Origin: Laburnicola sp. R22_1
Taxonomy: Eukaryota > Ascomycota > Dothideomycetes > Pleosporales > Didymosphaeriaceae
DNA length: 64,000 nt
NCBI GenBank assembly: GCA_014281115.1
Contig: JACONQ010000003.1
Span: 2,604,001-2,668,000, forward strand
Direction of reading: 5' to 3'
The stretch's first letter is position 1; the number at the start of each line of letters is the position of its first letter. The notes beneath the pieces are model-generated. The model saw only the letters and a program-made list of their open reading frames with translations. It made no database searches and was not told the origin of the DNA. The position numbers and the translations under genes are program-made. This document shows, piece after piece, positions 34,926-47,663 of this stretch.

Positions 34926-35558
34926 TATAAAAATAAGGCTCTAACTAGATATAATTACGTGCTCGTAATTATGTAAGTAGTCCTATTTTAGCCCTACCCC
35001 TTTCTATAAGCGTATATATAGTTTATCCCTTTAGCCTTTATTTTTATATAGTAAGCTTATGTACTTTGCTTACTAAATCTAAAATTCTAGCTTATGTTCC
35101 TTTATTAGTTATAAGTCTAGCGCTTTAAGATTATAGGCTATTTCTTTCTACGCGCTTATATATTAGAATCCTAATTTATATACTCTAATTACTTCTTATT
35201 AATTATGTCTAATTCTTTTCTACACTTAAATCTTACTTATAATTAAGATAACTAACACTATAATTTTTACTATAAAGGTGCTGCTTACTAACTAAGCAAG
35301 CTAGCCTTTCTAGTTTATTTAGCTTTAATTTTATACTTAGTCTGAAGGGATCTAGTATCTTATTAATCCTAACGCTAAAAAGATCCTTAATTAAGATCTA
35401 GTCTAACTAACTTATCCTATACTCTTAAAAAGATAGCAAGTATAAATAACGCTATATATAATAATTAGATTAAAGTCTATAATATTTAGATTATAAAATA
35501 TTAAGCAAAAGTATGTGGCGTTAAATTAACTACCTAGGGGTAGTACGACAAAGGCTTT

Positions 35559-35722
35559 TGTTAGATTAGAGCCGTGTTGCTAAATAAGGGCACGTGGTCG
35601 GCTCCACCCTCTAAATTAGACCTCGAGCGAATAAGTCACGAACACACAATATACAACTGTTTATCCATCTTATATATTAGACCCCCCATCTTAATAAGCT
35701 TAAATAGTGCTTAAATCTAATA
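35559..35722 (+). repeat. 5' LTR of Copia-1 (164 bp)
   Basis: Aligns without gaps to 40553-40716. The differences are transitions, and the terminal CA has become TA. Confidence 0.93.
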
Positions 35723-35944
35723 ATTAAGAGTCTCACTACCTTAATCAGCCCTAAGAAAAGACAATGTTGCTGTTAACACTCCGCGACTTAACGATTGTGT
35801 TAACTAATTACACTAACTATACACTATAGCTGCAGTAGCTAAAAGCGCAATACGAACTAATGTATATATGGCCCATTATTAATCTAGATGGAGCCAAACT
35901 CCCACGCGCAAAGCCGACACCGCTGTCGCCGCTAGAAATAACGA

Positions 35945-38900
35945 GTTACTAGCCAATTATCCGCGTAAACAACAACAATTAATAAAACCCTTTAACGCGC
36001 CTATTAGAGCTATTAAACTTAGGCCTTAAGGCATATAAGGAGAACATTAAGTTCTATAAGATATAGCTTAAGGACTATAAGATTAAGAATAAGAAATACT
36101 AAGAGGAGAGAATATGTCTTAAGAAAGTAGTTATTTATATCTAATTAACTATATCGCAACACCTGCAACATAACTGCTATAAGCCTAGAGAGCAGATCTG
36201 ACAATAGATTAAATCTCTAACGCAGACAGTAGACGTTAATAAGGAAGACGAGCGGGATAGAGCGAGAGCACAATACCTACAGGCTCTTAAGCTAATAAGA
36301 TAACCCTTAAACTAGGATACCTAGCTAACTAAGTATAATTAGGCGGCTATAGAAGTAGAGACAAATAATGTCGCTAAAGTACAATTAATTCATAATACTA
36401 TAAAGGACTTTCTAACTGCAATTATGAAGGCTGCCCCTACATAAGGCGTGTCCTTTTAAGAAACTAGACGCTAAGACGCAGATATAACAAGGAAGGAGAT
36501 AATAAAACGCTTCTAAGAATATATAGCAATACTCTACCTAATTAAGGGCAAATAGCATAGGGGCGCCTTTACTACTAGTAAGCTATCTCTTGCTGCTAGT
36601 AGTGTATCTACTCTAGGCACTAACAGGGACGCCTCTTACGCTGCTAAAGACGCGCTATCTTCTACGAATAACTAATGTGGATAGGAGAGACCTTAATAAA
36701 AATAATCCTTTGGTCAAAGTACTATATCTAAGCAGTTCTTAATAGAGGATACAATAGTAGGTAAAGGCAGAAAATATCCTACTTATAGACAAAGGCATAG
36801 TCTAAAAGACTACTTCTACGCATATCTAGAATATACACTAGAGTGGTTTAGGCCATAACCTAGCTTTATAGACATAGTACAATACAGAATTAGAAATAAT
36901 TTAGATCTATAAGAGGAGATAAGGAAGGTAACGAGACCAAGGTCTTAAATCCCACGAATTAAGAATTTATATACCCCTACTCCTAAGATTAATAATAATT
37001 AACTAGATGGACAGAAAATTTCCACTATTCGAGCTAGCTTTAATGCGGCATTATATTAATCCAATTATACAAGCTACCCACTACAATACTCCTTAATCCT
37101 TAATTTAGGCACTACCTGCTACATTGCGAACAACCTTAATTAATTCGTCTTATTTTGCCCTTTATCGCCTAGAGACTTTATATGGGCTGGAAATACACAA
37201 ATATAGGTTAAAGGATATGGCACGGTTTACCTTAAACTAAAGGGCCTAGCTAGATAGCGGATACTACGCCTTAATAATGTAGCCTATTGCCTAGACCTTC
37301 TATGCAACCTAGTGTCTTTTAGGATACTACGGTGTTAAGGACTATAGTAGGATACTAAATTAGAACCTATAAGCCTAAAGCGAGTAGACAATATAGTTAT
37401 TGCTAAACTGCAAGAGCTCTACAACTAATAGGTTCTAGAATACTAACTAGAACTAATAGAATAGGCAATCTTCCATACCCATAGGATTATCTTACGCACT
37501 AAGAGATTTCCGCAAAAGGCAGACGCACTGCGATGGCATAAGCGACTAGGGTATCTAGGCCCTAGTGCTCTTAAGCACCTAGTGCAGCAATCTAAGGGGG
37601 TGCGAATTAAAGACATTACTATAGTACAGTGCAACGCCTGCGGACGAGCCAAATCTAAGAGGTTAATCTGCTAAATACTACAACCTATTAATAAAGGACT
37701 AGAAGAATAAGTCGCAATAGACTTCTATAGCTATAAGGATGGCAGCTTAACAAAAGAGAAGAGCCAAATGCTAATTACTAATTAATACTTAGGACTAATA
37801 TGGGATTTCTACTTTAAGGATTATCGCACAGCTTAATTTATTATCTAAACTTTGGCCACTTTTACAACGTTTATTAAGAACCAATTTAACCTTTTAGTTA
37901 AGATAATCGAAGCGGATAATAAAATATTTATAGTTAAACTAGAAGTTAATCGCTAGTGCACAGCCTAGGGGATTATAATTAAGCCTTTAGCACCTAACAC
38001 ACAAGCATAGAATGGGGAAGCTAAACGCTTAGGGGGTGTAATAAAAGACAAAGCCCGGGCAATGCGACTTAATACTAACTTACTATGGGAGATATAGTTA
38101 GAAATTACCTAGTTAGCTATCTACCTCTATAATTAAACGCCAAACTATGCGAATTACTAGAGAACACTATACAAAGTCTTCTTTATAATAGTAGCCTTCT
38201 AGAATAGAGTGGTTATAGCACTACAAAAGTCAGATTAAACCTATCTTAAGGCATATGGGTGCAAAGCTTTTGCAATAATAGATAATACCCGCTGTGGTAA
38301 GAGTAGGCTATAACGCCTCGACCCAAAGGCGTGGATTAGATATCTAGTAGGATACTAATCCTCTAATATCTTTCGGATATGGATACCCTTGCTTGGGAGA
38401 GTAATTAGCACCTAGGACGTAATATTTAACAAAGACAGCATCTTTAGCGGAAAGACAGAGGACCTTATAGATAACCTTATACATAATACCCTTGAAGAGA
38501 TTGCCGCATAGGTCTAATCGGTTAAACTACTGTCTATAGCTAAACTAGCTAAACTAGAGACAGTCGTTCTATAAAGATAAGACGATTTAAGACAACCCGC
38601 AGGATAAAGACTAGCCTGGATATCGACAAGGCAGGAAAGTGGACTATACTTATCCCACTCCGCCAATTACACCACTACTAGTGACACTCCTTGCACAATT
38701 ACTAGTAGAGGAAGACAAAGGGAAAGACCACCAACCCTTATTATTAATAATATGCCTATGGGCTGCAGCATTCATAGCTGGCACCGAAGCGGAAAATGTA
38801 GGGAACTTTAATAGGAAAACATTAAATAAGGTGCGGTTGAAAAGATTGCTCTCTAAAGGATTAAAGCTACGCAGGAGCCAGTTGCCTATGCTACCTTCCT

Positions 38901-40460
38901 AACACAATAAGCTTAAAGAATATCCACTGTGCGATATGTTTAAGGAAGCTGAGAAACAGCACCTGAACAGTCACTAGGACATGAGATCCTGGACCGAGAT
39001 ACTAGCTAAAATAATTAAGCTGACTAGAGAACAGATCCTTGACTATATGTAGGTATACACCTATAAGTTTAATAAATATTACTAACTTAAGAAGTGCAAA
39101 GCACGCCTTGTTATTCGTGGCAATTAATAGAGAAATATCACGTCACAAGATACATATGCGGCAATATTGGCTAGACAATTATTTCGCATGCTTATGGCGA
39201 TTGCGGCACGATTCAACCTAGAGCTCCTTTAATACAACGTTACGAATGCCTTTGTTTACGCGAAGATCGATCGAGATATATATATAAGGATGCTATAAGG
39301 CTATAACAAATCTGGAATAATCCTAAAGCTTAATAAGGCGCTATACAGACTCCGAATCTCACCACTACTCTGGCAGAGAGAGTTTACTTTAACACTGCAA
39401 GGCTTAGGCCTTATTAGTATACCCTATAAATCTTGCTATATAATTAAACAAGGCGTAATTATCTTCTTCTACGTAGATAATATTATTATTGCCTATAAAT
39501 AGGAGAACAAACCCCAGACTAAGCTAGTTATTAAGCAGCTATAAGAAAAGTACACCCTTATAGGAGGAAAAGATCTCTAATAGTTTCTAGGGGTCGAGAT
39601 TCTTAGGAATCGCACGTAGCGAAAGATCTGGCTCTTATAAGCGTTATATATTAACAAGATCGCCAGGCTAGTTAATAACTAAAGCCTTAGGCATAATACC
39701 CTAATAAGCAGTATTAAGCTTACTCCACAATTAGGCTTCGCTAGTCTATCTAAGATTAATAGATACTAACGCAAGGTTAGATTAATTCTCTTTGCCGTAG
39801 TTACTACCTGGCCAGACACTACTTTTGCGTCCTCCTAATTAGCACAATTTCTCACTAATCCTAGCAGCCAACATTAAGAAGCCGCCGATTAAGTCTTACT
39901 ATACCTCTAAGAAACACACACAAGGGCGTTATAACTAGGTAGAGAAGACAGTTTTAAGGTAGCAAGTGATGCCTTATTTGCGGACAATACACTAGACTAA
40001 AAGAGTTCTTAAGAATATATTATTAAACTATTTAGTGGGCTAATTATGTAAAAAGCAAGCAAGCAAGATACTATTACTATATTCACTACTAAAGCCAAGC
40101 TACTAGCCCTCTTATAGGTAGCTAAGGAGGCACTATTTATATTACGCCTGCTTAATAAGCTTTCGGTTAAGCTCGCGGATTAAACGATTACTATTAAGTG
40201 CGACAACTGGCAGACAATATAGCTTGTCACTAAGGAGACTGCGTAGCTTAATACTAAACTACGCCATGTGGATATTTATAACTATTAGTTAAGGCAAGAG
40301 GTAGTGCAAGGAAGAATTAGGGTTACCTACACTTAGTCGAACGAAATAATAGCTAATAGGCTTATAAAGGCCCTTCCTGTTAACAAATGGAGCAAATTTC
40401 TAGATTAACTAGGACTTATTAATGTGGCAGAGGATCTTAACAGAAAGGAGGTATAAATTA
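35945..40460 (+). pseudogene. Copia-1 gag-pol polyprotein, RIP-inactivated
   Basis: One long frame read through RIP stops covers the whole polyprotein. Gag helices come first (LGLKAYKENIKFYKI, LTISQHLQHNC), then a zinc-knuckle relic near 36775-36835. The protease shows NLGTT where the family has DSG. The integrase zinc region at about 37510-37660 reads LRWHKRLGYLGPSALKHL, then CNACGRAKSK. The integrase core has FIVKLEVNR and NGEAKRLGGVIKDKA. RT starts with LQYNVTNAFVYAKIDRDIY and has the catalytic box FFYVDNIIIAY near 39466-39502 (YVDD in active enzymes). RNase H at about 39960-40330 (DALFADN, KLRHVDIYNYQLRQE) ends with FLDQLGLIN. At least two catalytic Asp are changed to Asn. Confidence 0.9.
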
Positions 40461-40552
40461 ACAAGCTAGAACAAAGAATAGAGACTATTACTCTAGAATA
40501 AAGGACGGCTATAAGGGGTCCAGCTTAAGGATAAGCCTAAGCTAAGGAGGTG

Positions 40553-40716
40553 TGTTAGATTAGAGCCGTGTTGCCGAACAAGGGCACGTGGTTGGCTTCA
40601 CCCTCTAAATTAGACCTCGAGCGAACAAGTCACGAACACACAATATACAACTGTTTATCCATCTTATCTATTAGACCCCCCATCTTAATAAGCTTAAATA
40701 GTGCTTAAATCTGACA
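40553..40716 (+). repeat. 3' LTR of Copia-1 (164 bp)
   Basis: Starts TGTTAGATTAG directly after the purine tract and ends CTGACA before the target duplication gcttt. Less mutated than the 5' copy. Confidence 0.93.
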
Positions 40717-41782
40717 GCTTTTATCTCAAATAACATGACAAAAAAAGCAGACCCCCCTGCTTAGTAATTAAAAAAAGCGTGAAAAGGTGATTACAAAAAT
40801 GCGAAGCAAAAGTATAAGACTAGGAGATTAATACAATAAAGATCTAGAATTTTACTATAGTATCCTAAGATTTACTAGCACTAGCTATAATTATACTAAA
40901 TAATAAAAAGAAGACCTTCCAATAAGCGCTTATTAAGATGCTTTAGAAAGATCTAGCTCTAATAGAAGCAAGTATAAAGAACCTAGTACGCACCTAATAC
41001 TAAGTATACCTTAAAAAAGCTAAGTATAAAAGGTAGATACCTACAATATAGTATAGAGAGTAGTAGCTTCTTTTTAATAAGACTAATAGTTTTAAACTTT
41101 CTAATATAAAAGGTAAGCTTACTATATATAACTTTTTAGATGCGCTAGTAGTTAAGCTTATACTAGAATAGGCCTAATCTATAAACTAGTGTATTATATA
41201 AGATGCCTCGCTTAGCATTAAAGTAATAGATTTTACTAAGATTAGAAACGTCTATTTTATACTTATTTAGGAGCACTAGCTTTAATTAACTAATAGTAAG
41301 TTATTAGGTGTATTTGTAATAATTAATAATTACAATAATAATTAAAAGAAGTAAGGTAGTAGTGGTTTAAATAAAAAGGCTTATAAGCATAAGGTAAATA
41401 AGTATCCTTATAGAAAAAGAAATATATATAGGACTATCTTAAGTGCTAACGCCTTTAAACTACTATTACTAGCAAATAGTCTAAAGGAGTGCTACTAATT
41501 ACCCTTACTATAAAAGAATACAAGAGTAATGATAATTATTTAGCATTTCTATAATAGAAAAAGCTTTGTAGTAGAATTAAAATAAAAAGTTAAATAACTA
41601 CACCTATAGTAAGGAGCTTAATTGCTTTTGCCTACCTAGAGTTAATAGCTTGTACTCTAATTAATCTATTAGTCTTTAATAAGTAGCTATAAAAGAGCTT
41701 TAGGGTGTACTTAATAATATATCTTAGTAATTGCTTACTTGCACAAAGAACTATTCTAAATAAAGAAGTTATAGTTTACCTT

Positions 41783-42074
41783 TATCAGATAGACAGTTAC
41801 TATAAAATCTAGTGGGTAGGTGTGTACGATTATATGGCCCCTTACAGTGGTAATTAGTGTAAATCACAGTGATTTCACTGTGAAATACACTAAGGAGGCT
41901 GGCGCACTACTATTTTACACTGCCCCTGTACTATTCTAAATAGTACTAGTGCGGCTTAGTACTAGATAGTTACTTCTCGCGGTAGCCGAGCTTCTCCGAC
42001 AGAACACACACAATCAATCAATCAACCCACCACTTTTCCATCTCAACTCATCAAGAATACCCGTATATTTGACA
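41783..42074 (+). repeat. Solo LTR of the Copia-2 family (292 bp) with target duplication acctt
   Basis: The sequence resembles the 316-bp LTRs at 57403-57718 and 62607-62922 read on their minus strand (gtgggtaggtgtgt, actgcccctgtactattcta, ctttcgcg-like tagccgagcttctc). It starts TATCAGATAGACAG and ends TATTTGACA. The 5-mer acctt lies on both sides (41778-41782 and 42075-42079). No internal region is present, so it is a product of LTR-LTR recombination. It is much less RIP-mutated than its host DNA. Confidence 0.9.
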
Positions 42075-42079
42075 ACCTT

Positions 42080-44726
42080 ATTAATAATTATTTACTTTTA
42101 ATAACTAGCTTGTTTAAGAAAGTACGCCTAATCTAGAATATTAAAGCTAGGACTTAGGGCGTCCTAATTTTAGGAATAAAAGATTAACTTATAAAGAATA
42201 TGCTTATAGGTGAGTATAGTACGTATATAAAGGATTTTTTACTTAAGAATATTAAGGTTATCAAAGGATTTTATATTAATATTATCTCTAAAGCTTACCT
42301 AAGGAAGGTAGGAATTTAGTATCTAAGTTTAAATAGATTATTAAATATAGAAACTCTTACTTAGATTATTATTTTAGTAGAACTAAGTAGTGTTTATAAT
42401 CTTACCTTTATTTAATATAAGCCTCTTTTTACTATTCTTTAGCTATAGTAATTAGATTATTATACTACAACCTTCTGTAAGCAGATACTAAGAAACTCTA
42501 GCACTTTTAATTAGGTTATTTAGGCTAATAAGTACTTTAAGCTCTAGTTTAGAATGCGTAAAACGTGCGTATTTTTAGTACTTAAAGGAAAGACTACTAG
42601 CACTATTCTACAACGCATATAATAAAAGTAATTTTAAGATGCCTAAGGAAATAATCTCTTAGACTATTTTATTATATTTTATAGGATCTATTTAACTTTT
42701 TAGTAGGATAGCTTAGAGAGCTATAAAGATTAATTATTAAGAAAGAATTTAGTAGAAAGATCTATAATAATAACCTCATATTAAAATCTCTACTAGAGAT
42801 TATATAAGTAATAACTAAACTTAATTAATAGGTAGAAAATAAGTATAAGAGTAAAATTATTGTAATTTATTAGAATAATAATACTACTACTCTTTCCTAG
42901 GGGAACAACTAGTCTATAAAAACTATATAGACAAATAAGAAATTAAAATTAGCTATACCCTATTATATATATAAAAACTAAATAAAGTACTAGAGTAAGT
43001 AAAGTAAGAAATTATTACTAAGGCTATAAATATAAGGAAAGTAAAAACTTGCTGCCTAAAATATAATATAAGATTATAAATATAGACGCTTACCTCTATA
43101 GTAAGAGCCTACTAGCTTTATATATTTTTAAGCACTAAATAAAGTGCTTAAAAATTAGTTTAAACAGTATTTTTATTAGTATAAGCCTACTTAAGTATAA
43201 GTATAGATAGCTAATCTTTATCCTAATTAGAGTAGAATTTATGTCTATAGCTATTAAGCATATTCATTAAAATGGGATTAAGTAATAGGGTAGAATAAGT
43301 AAGAATTTAAAGTAAATCCTAGGAGCTATATTAGACACCTAGTTAGTTATAGAGAATTAAATCTCCATAGGATATAGATCCTAGTATTTAAATAGATAAT
43401 TACTACGCGCAATATTATATTTAATAAAATATTATTCTATAAGAGCAAAGCTAATTAAGGCATATTTTATAAAGAAGTAGTAAAGATTATTAAAGTTCTA
43501 TATAAGGGGAGATTAATAATCTAGAGAAAGAGTTTATAAATATTCTTAATCTTTTTACTATACTAAATAAGTAAGCAAGTACTAAGTAAGTAGAAAGTAG
43601 TACTTCTATCCAGTAATCTGAGAGTATAGCTAGCTAGGCTAGTAATTAAGTAGCTAATAGGACTAATATATAGGCAGCAAGCTTAGCCAGTAAGTAGCTA
43701 AGAATTTATATAGTTTAAAGCAAGTATATAGGGCTTATAACCCCTAAGCAGACACTAGAGCTAGGCAATCTAAGGCATAATAAGTTAAGAAATTATAGGG
43801 AGACTAACAGCTACTAGAATATATACTAATCTAGGCAAGCTAGCCGATTAGATTCTAGAGAGCGTTTTTTTAAAAGTGTAGAGACTAAGAGCTCTATAGC
43901 TACCTCTTAATCTAGTCTTAAAAGCTTAATTACGCTAGAAAAAGTAGAAAACCTACTAGTAAGCTAAACACAAAGATAAGATTAAGTACCTATAAAATTA
44001 AGTAAAAAGCTCTAAGGTAATAATATAGACACAGGCGTTTAGAACTATTTGCCTCTTTAATAATAAATTAATTATAATTAGTATAATAATATTACTAATT
44101 AGCTAGGGGGTAGGTTAGGTATTTATGCACTAATTGCTAGTTATATAATAAAGATCTCTAAAATAGCTTTCTATTAATATATATTCTAGGAGTATAGAAA
44201 GTTTAAGATAAAAACTAAAAGTACAATATAATAAATTCTATAGTTGCTATAGTAATGCTTAAAAAGATACTAAAGGTATTGCCTTTTAGTTATTTATATA
44301 GCGATAAGCTACTAAAGCCGCCTACCTTATAAAAATACCCTACTAATTATCTACTTAAAAAGCTCTTTAAGCAAGCCTCTTATATTAAAATTAGTATACT
44401 TAAGAAGAAAAAAATCTAGATAGTAATCTATTAAGTATAAGCTGCTAGACAACCGCCTTTATTAAAGTAGGTTTAGACCTATAAGTTTTATTAGAATAGG
44501 TACTTTCTAAAGTATAAGGCTTATATTGTTGTAGGAGGTAATCTCTAGAATAAGAACTTGCTATAGTTAACCTATATAGCAATACTTATAGTATAGTTAT
44601 TTAGAACTATAATAGCGACTATAGCAGAATTTAATCTAGAGATTATTTAATATAATATAGTAGAAGCATTCCTAAACGCTTATATTATAGCTAAAAACCT
44701 AGTTATTTATAAGCTTTTAAATAGAT
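42080..44726 (+). pseudogene. Copia (L2) pol fragment, RIP-inactivated
   Basis: Frames read through stops show a GAG-pre-integrase-like region (VRLIQNIKA, INIISKAYLRKVGIQYL), integrase debris around 42400-43400, and the start of RT at about 44480-44726 (YKAYIVVGGNL, IATIAEFNLEIIQYNIVEAFLNAY, IYKLLN). It ends abruptly at the LTR starting at 44727. Similar in sequence to the L2 pol at 46860-53190. Confidence 0.6.
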
Positions 44727-44898
44727 TGTTACAAGAGCCTAGAATTTTAGCGCCCTATGCGCTAAGCCTAGGCTAGAATCATAGATATACTTGTTTTCGT
44801 GCTCCTTAGTATATATATAGATAGCCTGGCCTTCTCTTTTAGAGGCTAGTAGTCTAATAATAGATTACTTACATTTATTTTTTTAGCTCCCTTTAACA
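44727..44898 (+). repeat. LTR of the second L2 Copia (left)
   Basis: Starts TGTTACAAGAGCC and ends TTTAACA, followed by the leader gttataagcctagcgc that also follows the LTR-like segment near 35095. Confidence 0.6.
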
Positions 44899-45634
44899 GT
44901 TATAAGCCTAGCGCTTTAAGAATATAATTAATTTCCCTACGCAATTAAATACTAGAAAGTAGATTTAGACACTCTAATCTATTTAACAACCTAAGCTTAC
45001 TATTATAAATAAGGCAGCTTCCTCTACTAATCTTGCCTACTATCTTAAAAATTATATAAGCTAGCTAACCTAGTATATTTAGCTCTAATTTTATGCTATA
45101 TAAAAAGGCGTATAGGAGCTAGTAAATCTAGAAGCACCTAATACTTAAAGTATAATAGCTACTACTCTAACGCTTCTAATAATGTCTAAATCTAATAATA
45201 ATAAAGCTACTTAGTAGTACTAGCTATAAATCTCTAAGTACTAAGCTCTTATAAGTAACTAAGTAATAAAGTGCTAGCGCCTTTAGAGCCTCTAGATATA
45301 GGTTAATAAATCTATCTCTCTAGAGCTTTTAACACCTACTATAAAAAGCTTAGTTAAGCTTAGTACTCTTTCTACACTCTAAAAGCTTATAGAATACTTA
45401 AACGCAAAGCTTTCTCTAGCTAATACTACTATAAAGAACCTAGTACGTATATAGTATTATAAGTACCTAAATAAGGCGCGCCTTAAAACTATAGATTCTA
45501 AAAAGTAATATACTAAGTAGAACACTTTATATATATACGCTAAAATATATAAAATTAAAGTAGTAGATAGTAAGCTTACTATTTAAGACTTTCTTAAAGT
45601 AATTACTATAAAGCTTATACCCCTCTCCCCTGGA

Positions 45635-46850
45635 GTTAATTCGTAATATTACGTGATCCTGGGCCAGCTGTTTGACTAACCACTGTGTTACGTAATTAAT
45701 AATTTCTTGAATAACAATTTTTGCAGCAATAATAATAATAATAATTACAATAGCAACTAACCTAACTATTTTATTACTCTTTTATAGTAGATCTCTCCTC
45801 GCAACTAGCGAGCCATATACTACCCCCCTAGAATCTTGCTGCCGCCACCTATCTTCTCTATGCTCCCACTGCCGCTACTGCCCTTACTTCTTATTATCCT
45901 TATACGCCCGCATAATCTTAACTGCCACTAGAAGCTTTTTCTGCTATAGCTATGCGCGCGCGCTCTAGCAACGTATAAGAAACATTTACTCCTCTTCTAA
46001 TAGATACCTACTACTATATCTTAGCCTATTCTCTAGCCTTGCTAGCAATATACTAGCAAGATGCTATTGTTTTCTTATAAAGGTTACTATATCTCTTCTT
46101 AAGTCTTTATATAAACGGAAAACCTAGCACTTAAGAATTTAGAGTTGCGCAAAGATTATATATGGCCTAAACAGATTATTAGACATAACCTCTAGGATAG
46201 TGTAATTATAATTAATTTAGTTCTCTAGCAGCCCTACCTCTTAAACCTTATCTTATAGCAGGTAGACTAGATAGCTACTATTGCCTAGCTAGTTGTCTAT
46301 ACTAGTTTTAAATTCTCTGGCAGCTATCTAACTATAGGTATTAGACAATACAATCTCAGAACGCTAGAAAGGTATTACGTCGCTGCACATAATAAAGAGG
46401 TATTTGGATTTAAAAGACTTAGTATTATATAAGTTAAAGGTAAAGATTTAGGGTATTAGGCATTACTAATATCGCAAGAGACTTTATACGCTATGCGTAC
46501 GGCGAACTATAGTTACGCTACTACTAGGTTACAAGCGCAACAACTAAACTATAGTTAAGCATTCTATTACCTACACTACTCCTATAGTTATAACTCCGCA
46601 GTCCACTGCAGCTCTCTAATAGTCTACTAGTTAAGAGATAATATATAACTTAGTTATGCCAAATAGCAGACTATCTATTAATTGCTATTAATAATGCCGC
46701 TATACAAAACATTAATAATAAAATTATTGTTATTTTGTGTATAGATTATTACTATCACTGTGTGGTAGGTCCTAGGTTTTAGTACCTTCTGTTTTACTCC
46801 TCTCTATGTATAGTGCGAATTCGACCTTGGTTAGAATCTTAACACAATAA
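45635..46850 (-). repeat. Repeat family R, copy 3 (inverted)
   Basis: On the minus strand, the LTR-like head starts TGTTAAGATTCTAACC at 46844. It is followed by the frame start MCSDVIPF near 46392, a gag-like stretch (NLFRPYIIFAQLQILKC) and the same Q-rich end as copy 1 (RC of about 45650-45980). This is the least mutated of the three copies. The right junction shares ataaagc-tatac with the left one, as if the target had been duplicated. Confidence 0.55.
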
Positions 46851-47572
46851 AGATATTTAATAAAGCGTATACTAGATTAGAGGCACTTTATATAGTAATC
46901 GATTATCTAGAACTTAGTGCTTAGAAAGAAGATTCTAACACTTACTAAAGTAGAAAAGACCTTTTTTGCGCTATTATAGTAGCAAATGCTAAGCTTAGGG
47001 TCTAAAGATAGTATATTTGCTATACTAGAAAGATTAACATTCTAGTAAGTGCCTAAGAAAGCTAATAGCACCCTAAGAAGCTTTACTCTAAAACTATACC
47101 TTTATAAAAAAGTATCTTAGCTACTTTATAGCTAGCCCCTAGTAGACTACTAAAAGCTCTTTTTAGTTATTAATAGCTAACTAATAATAATTAAACCTTT
47201 TAAGTGTTAAAAGATTCTAAAATATCTTTATACTAATAAGTACTAAGCGCTATAAGCAGTCCTTAGTAAAAAAGAGCACATTATTCTTAATAGTAAAAAA
47301 GCTTAGTTTCTAGGCAGTATTACTATTTCCCTTATTAATCTAGTACTCTTAGTAACTAAGGAGAGCGTAGAAGTATACTTTGCTATAGACTTTAATACTT
47401 ACCTACTTTTAGTAAGTATAATACTTAATAATAGTGTAGTACTATACCTTATTACTAACAAGAAGCTACTTATCTTAGGTACTTTTAAGAAGACTATTAG
47501 TTTAGAAATAGTTAAGGCTAGTACCTAGGCGTTCTCTATTATAGGGAGGGGTAATTATTACTTAAGAAAATA

Positions 47573-47638
47573 ACGTACTCCACAACCGAGCGACTCACCC
47601 AACCGAGCGACTCACTTTTGCCAAGACCCCACCAAAAC
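47573..47638 (+). repeat. Left TIR of pogo copy C (66 bp)
   Basis: Starts ACGTACTCCACAACCGAGCG and contains the motif caaccgagcgactcac twice in tandem, then ttttgccaagaccccacc. Identical to the inverse of 49380-49445. The doubled motif could be a double transposase-binding site. Confidence 0.95.
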
Positions 47639-47663
47639 GTGCTACCATCAATAGTACAACGCG

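Larger units (their letters stand above)
35559..40716 (+). mobile_element. Ty1/Copia retrotransposon Copia-1 (5158 bp), RIP-mutated
   Basis: Two LTRs of exactly 164 bp start with TGTTAGATTAGAGCC and, in the better-preserved right copy, end in CTGACA. The 5-bp target duplication gcttt stands at 35554-35558 and 40717-40721. A purine tract aagctaaggaggtg precedes the 3' LTR, and the putative primer site attaagagtctcactacct follows the 5' LTR. Protease, integrase, RT and RNase H occur in Copia order. Confidence 0.95.
35503..40815. repeat. Short repeat with 12-bp target duplication, itself split by Copia-1
   Basis: The 12-mer aagcaaaagtat occurs exactly at 35503-35514 and 40804-40815. Between them, with Copia-1 and one gcttt removed, remain about 126 bp (gtggcgttaaatt ... 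acaaaaatgcg). A relative in inverted orientation lies at 52690-52862. No clear inverted ends are visible. A SINE-, MITE- or solo-LTR-like origin are all possible. Confidence 0.55.
34960..44726 (+). mobile_element. Old Copia-type retrotransposon (family L2), truncated, with nested insertions
   Basis: An LTR-like segment (about 34960-35094) is followed by gttataagtctagcgcttt, the same leader as after the LTR at 44727-44898. The internal part is split by a short repeat carrying Copia-1 (35515-40803) and by a solo LTR (41783-42074). The gag-like part lies at 35160-35500 and 40830-41600, the pol part at 42080-44726. It stops in the middle of RT, where the next L2 element begins. Confidence 0.55.

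Noticed and set aside
38639..39221. Open frames of 60-87 codons inside Copia-1
   Set aside because: They are chance openings in or beside the polyprotein frame between integrase and RT, not separate genes.
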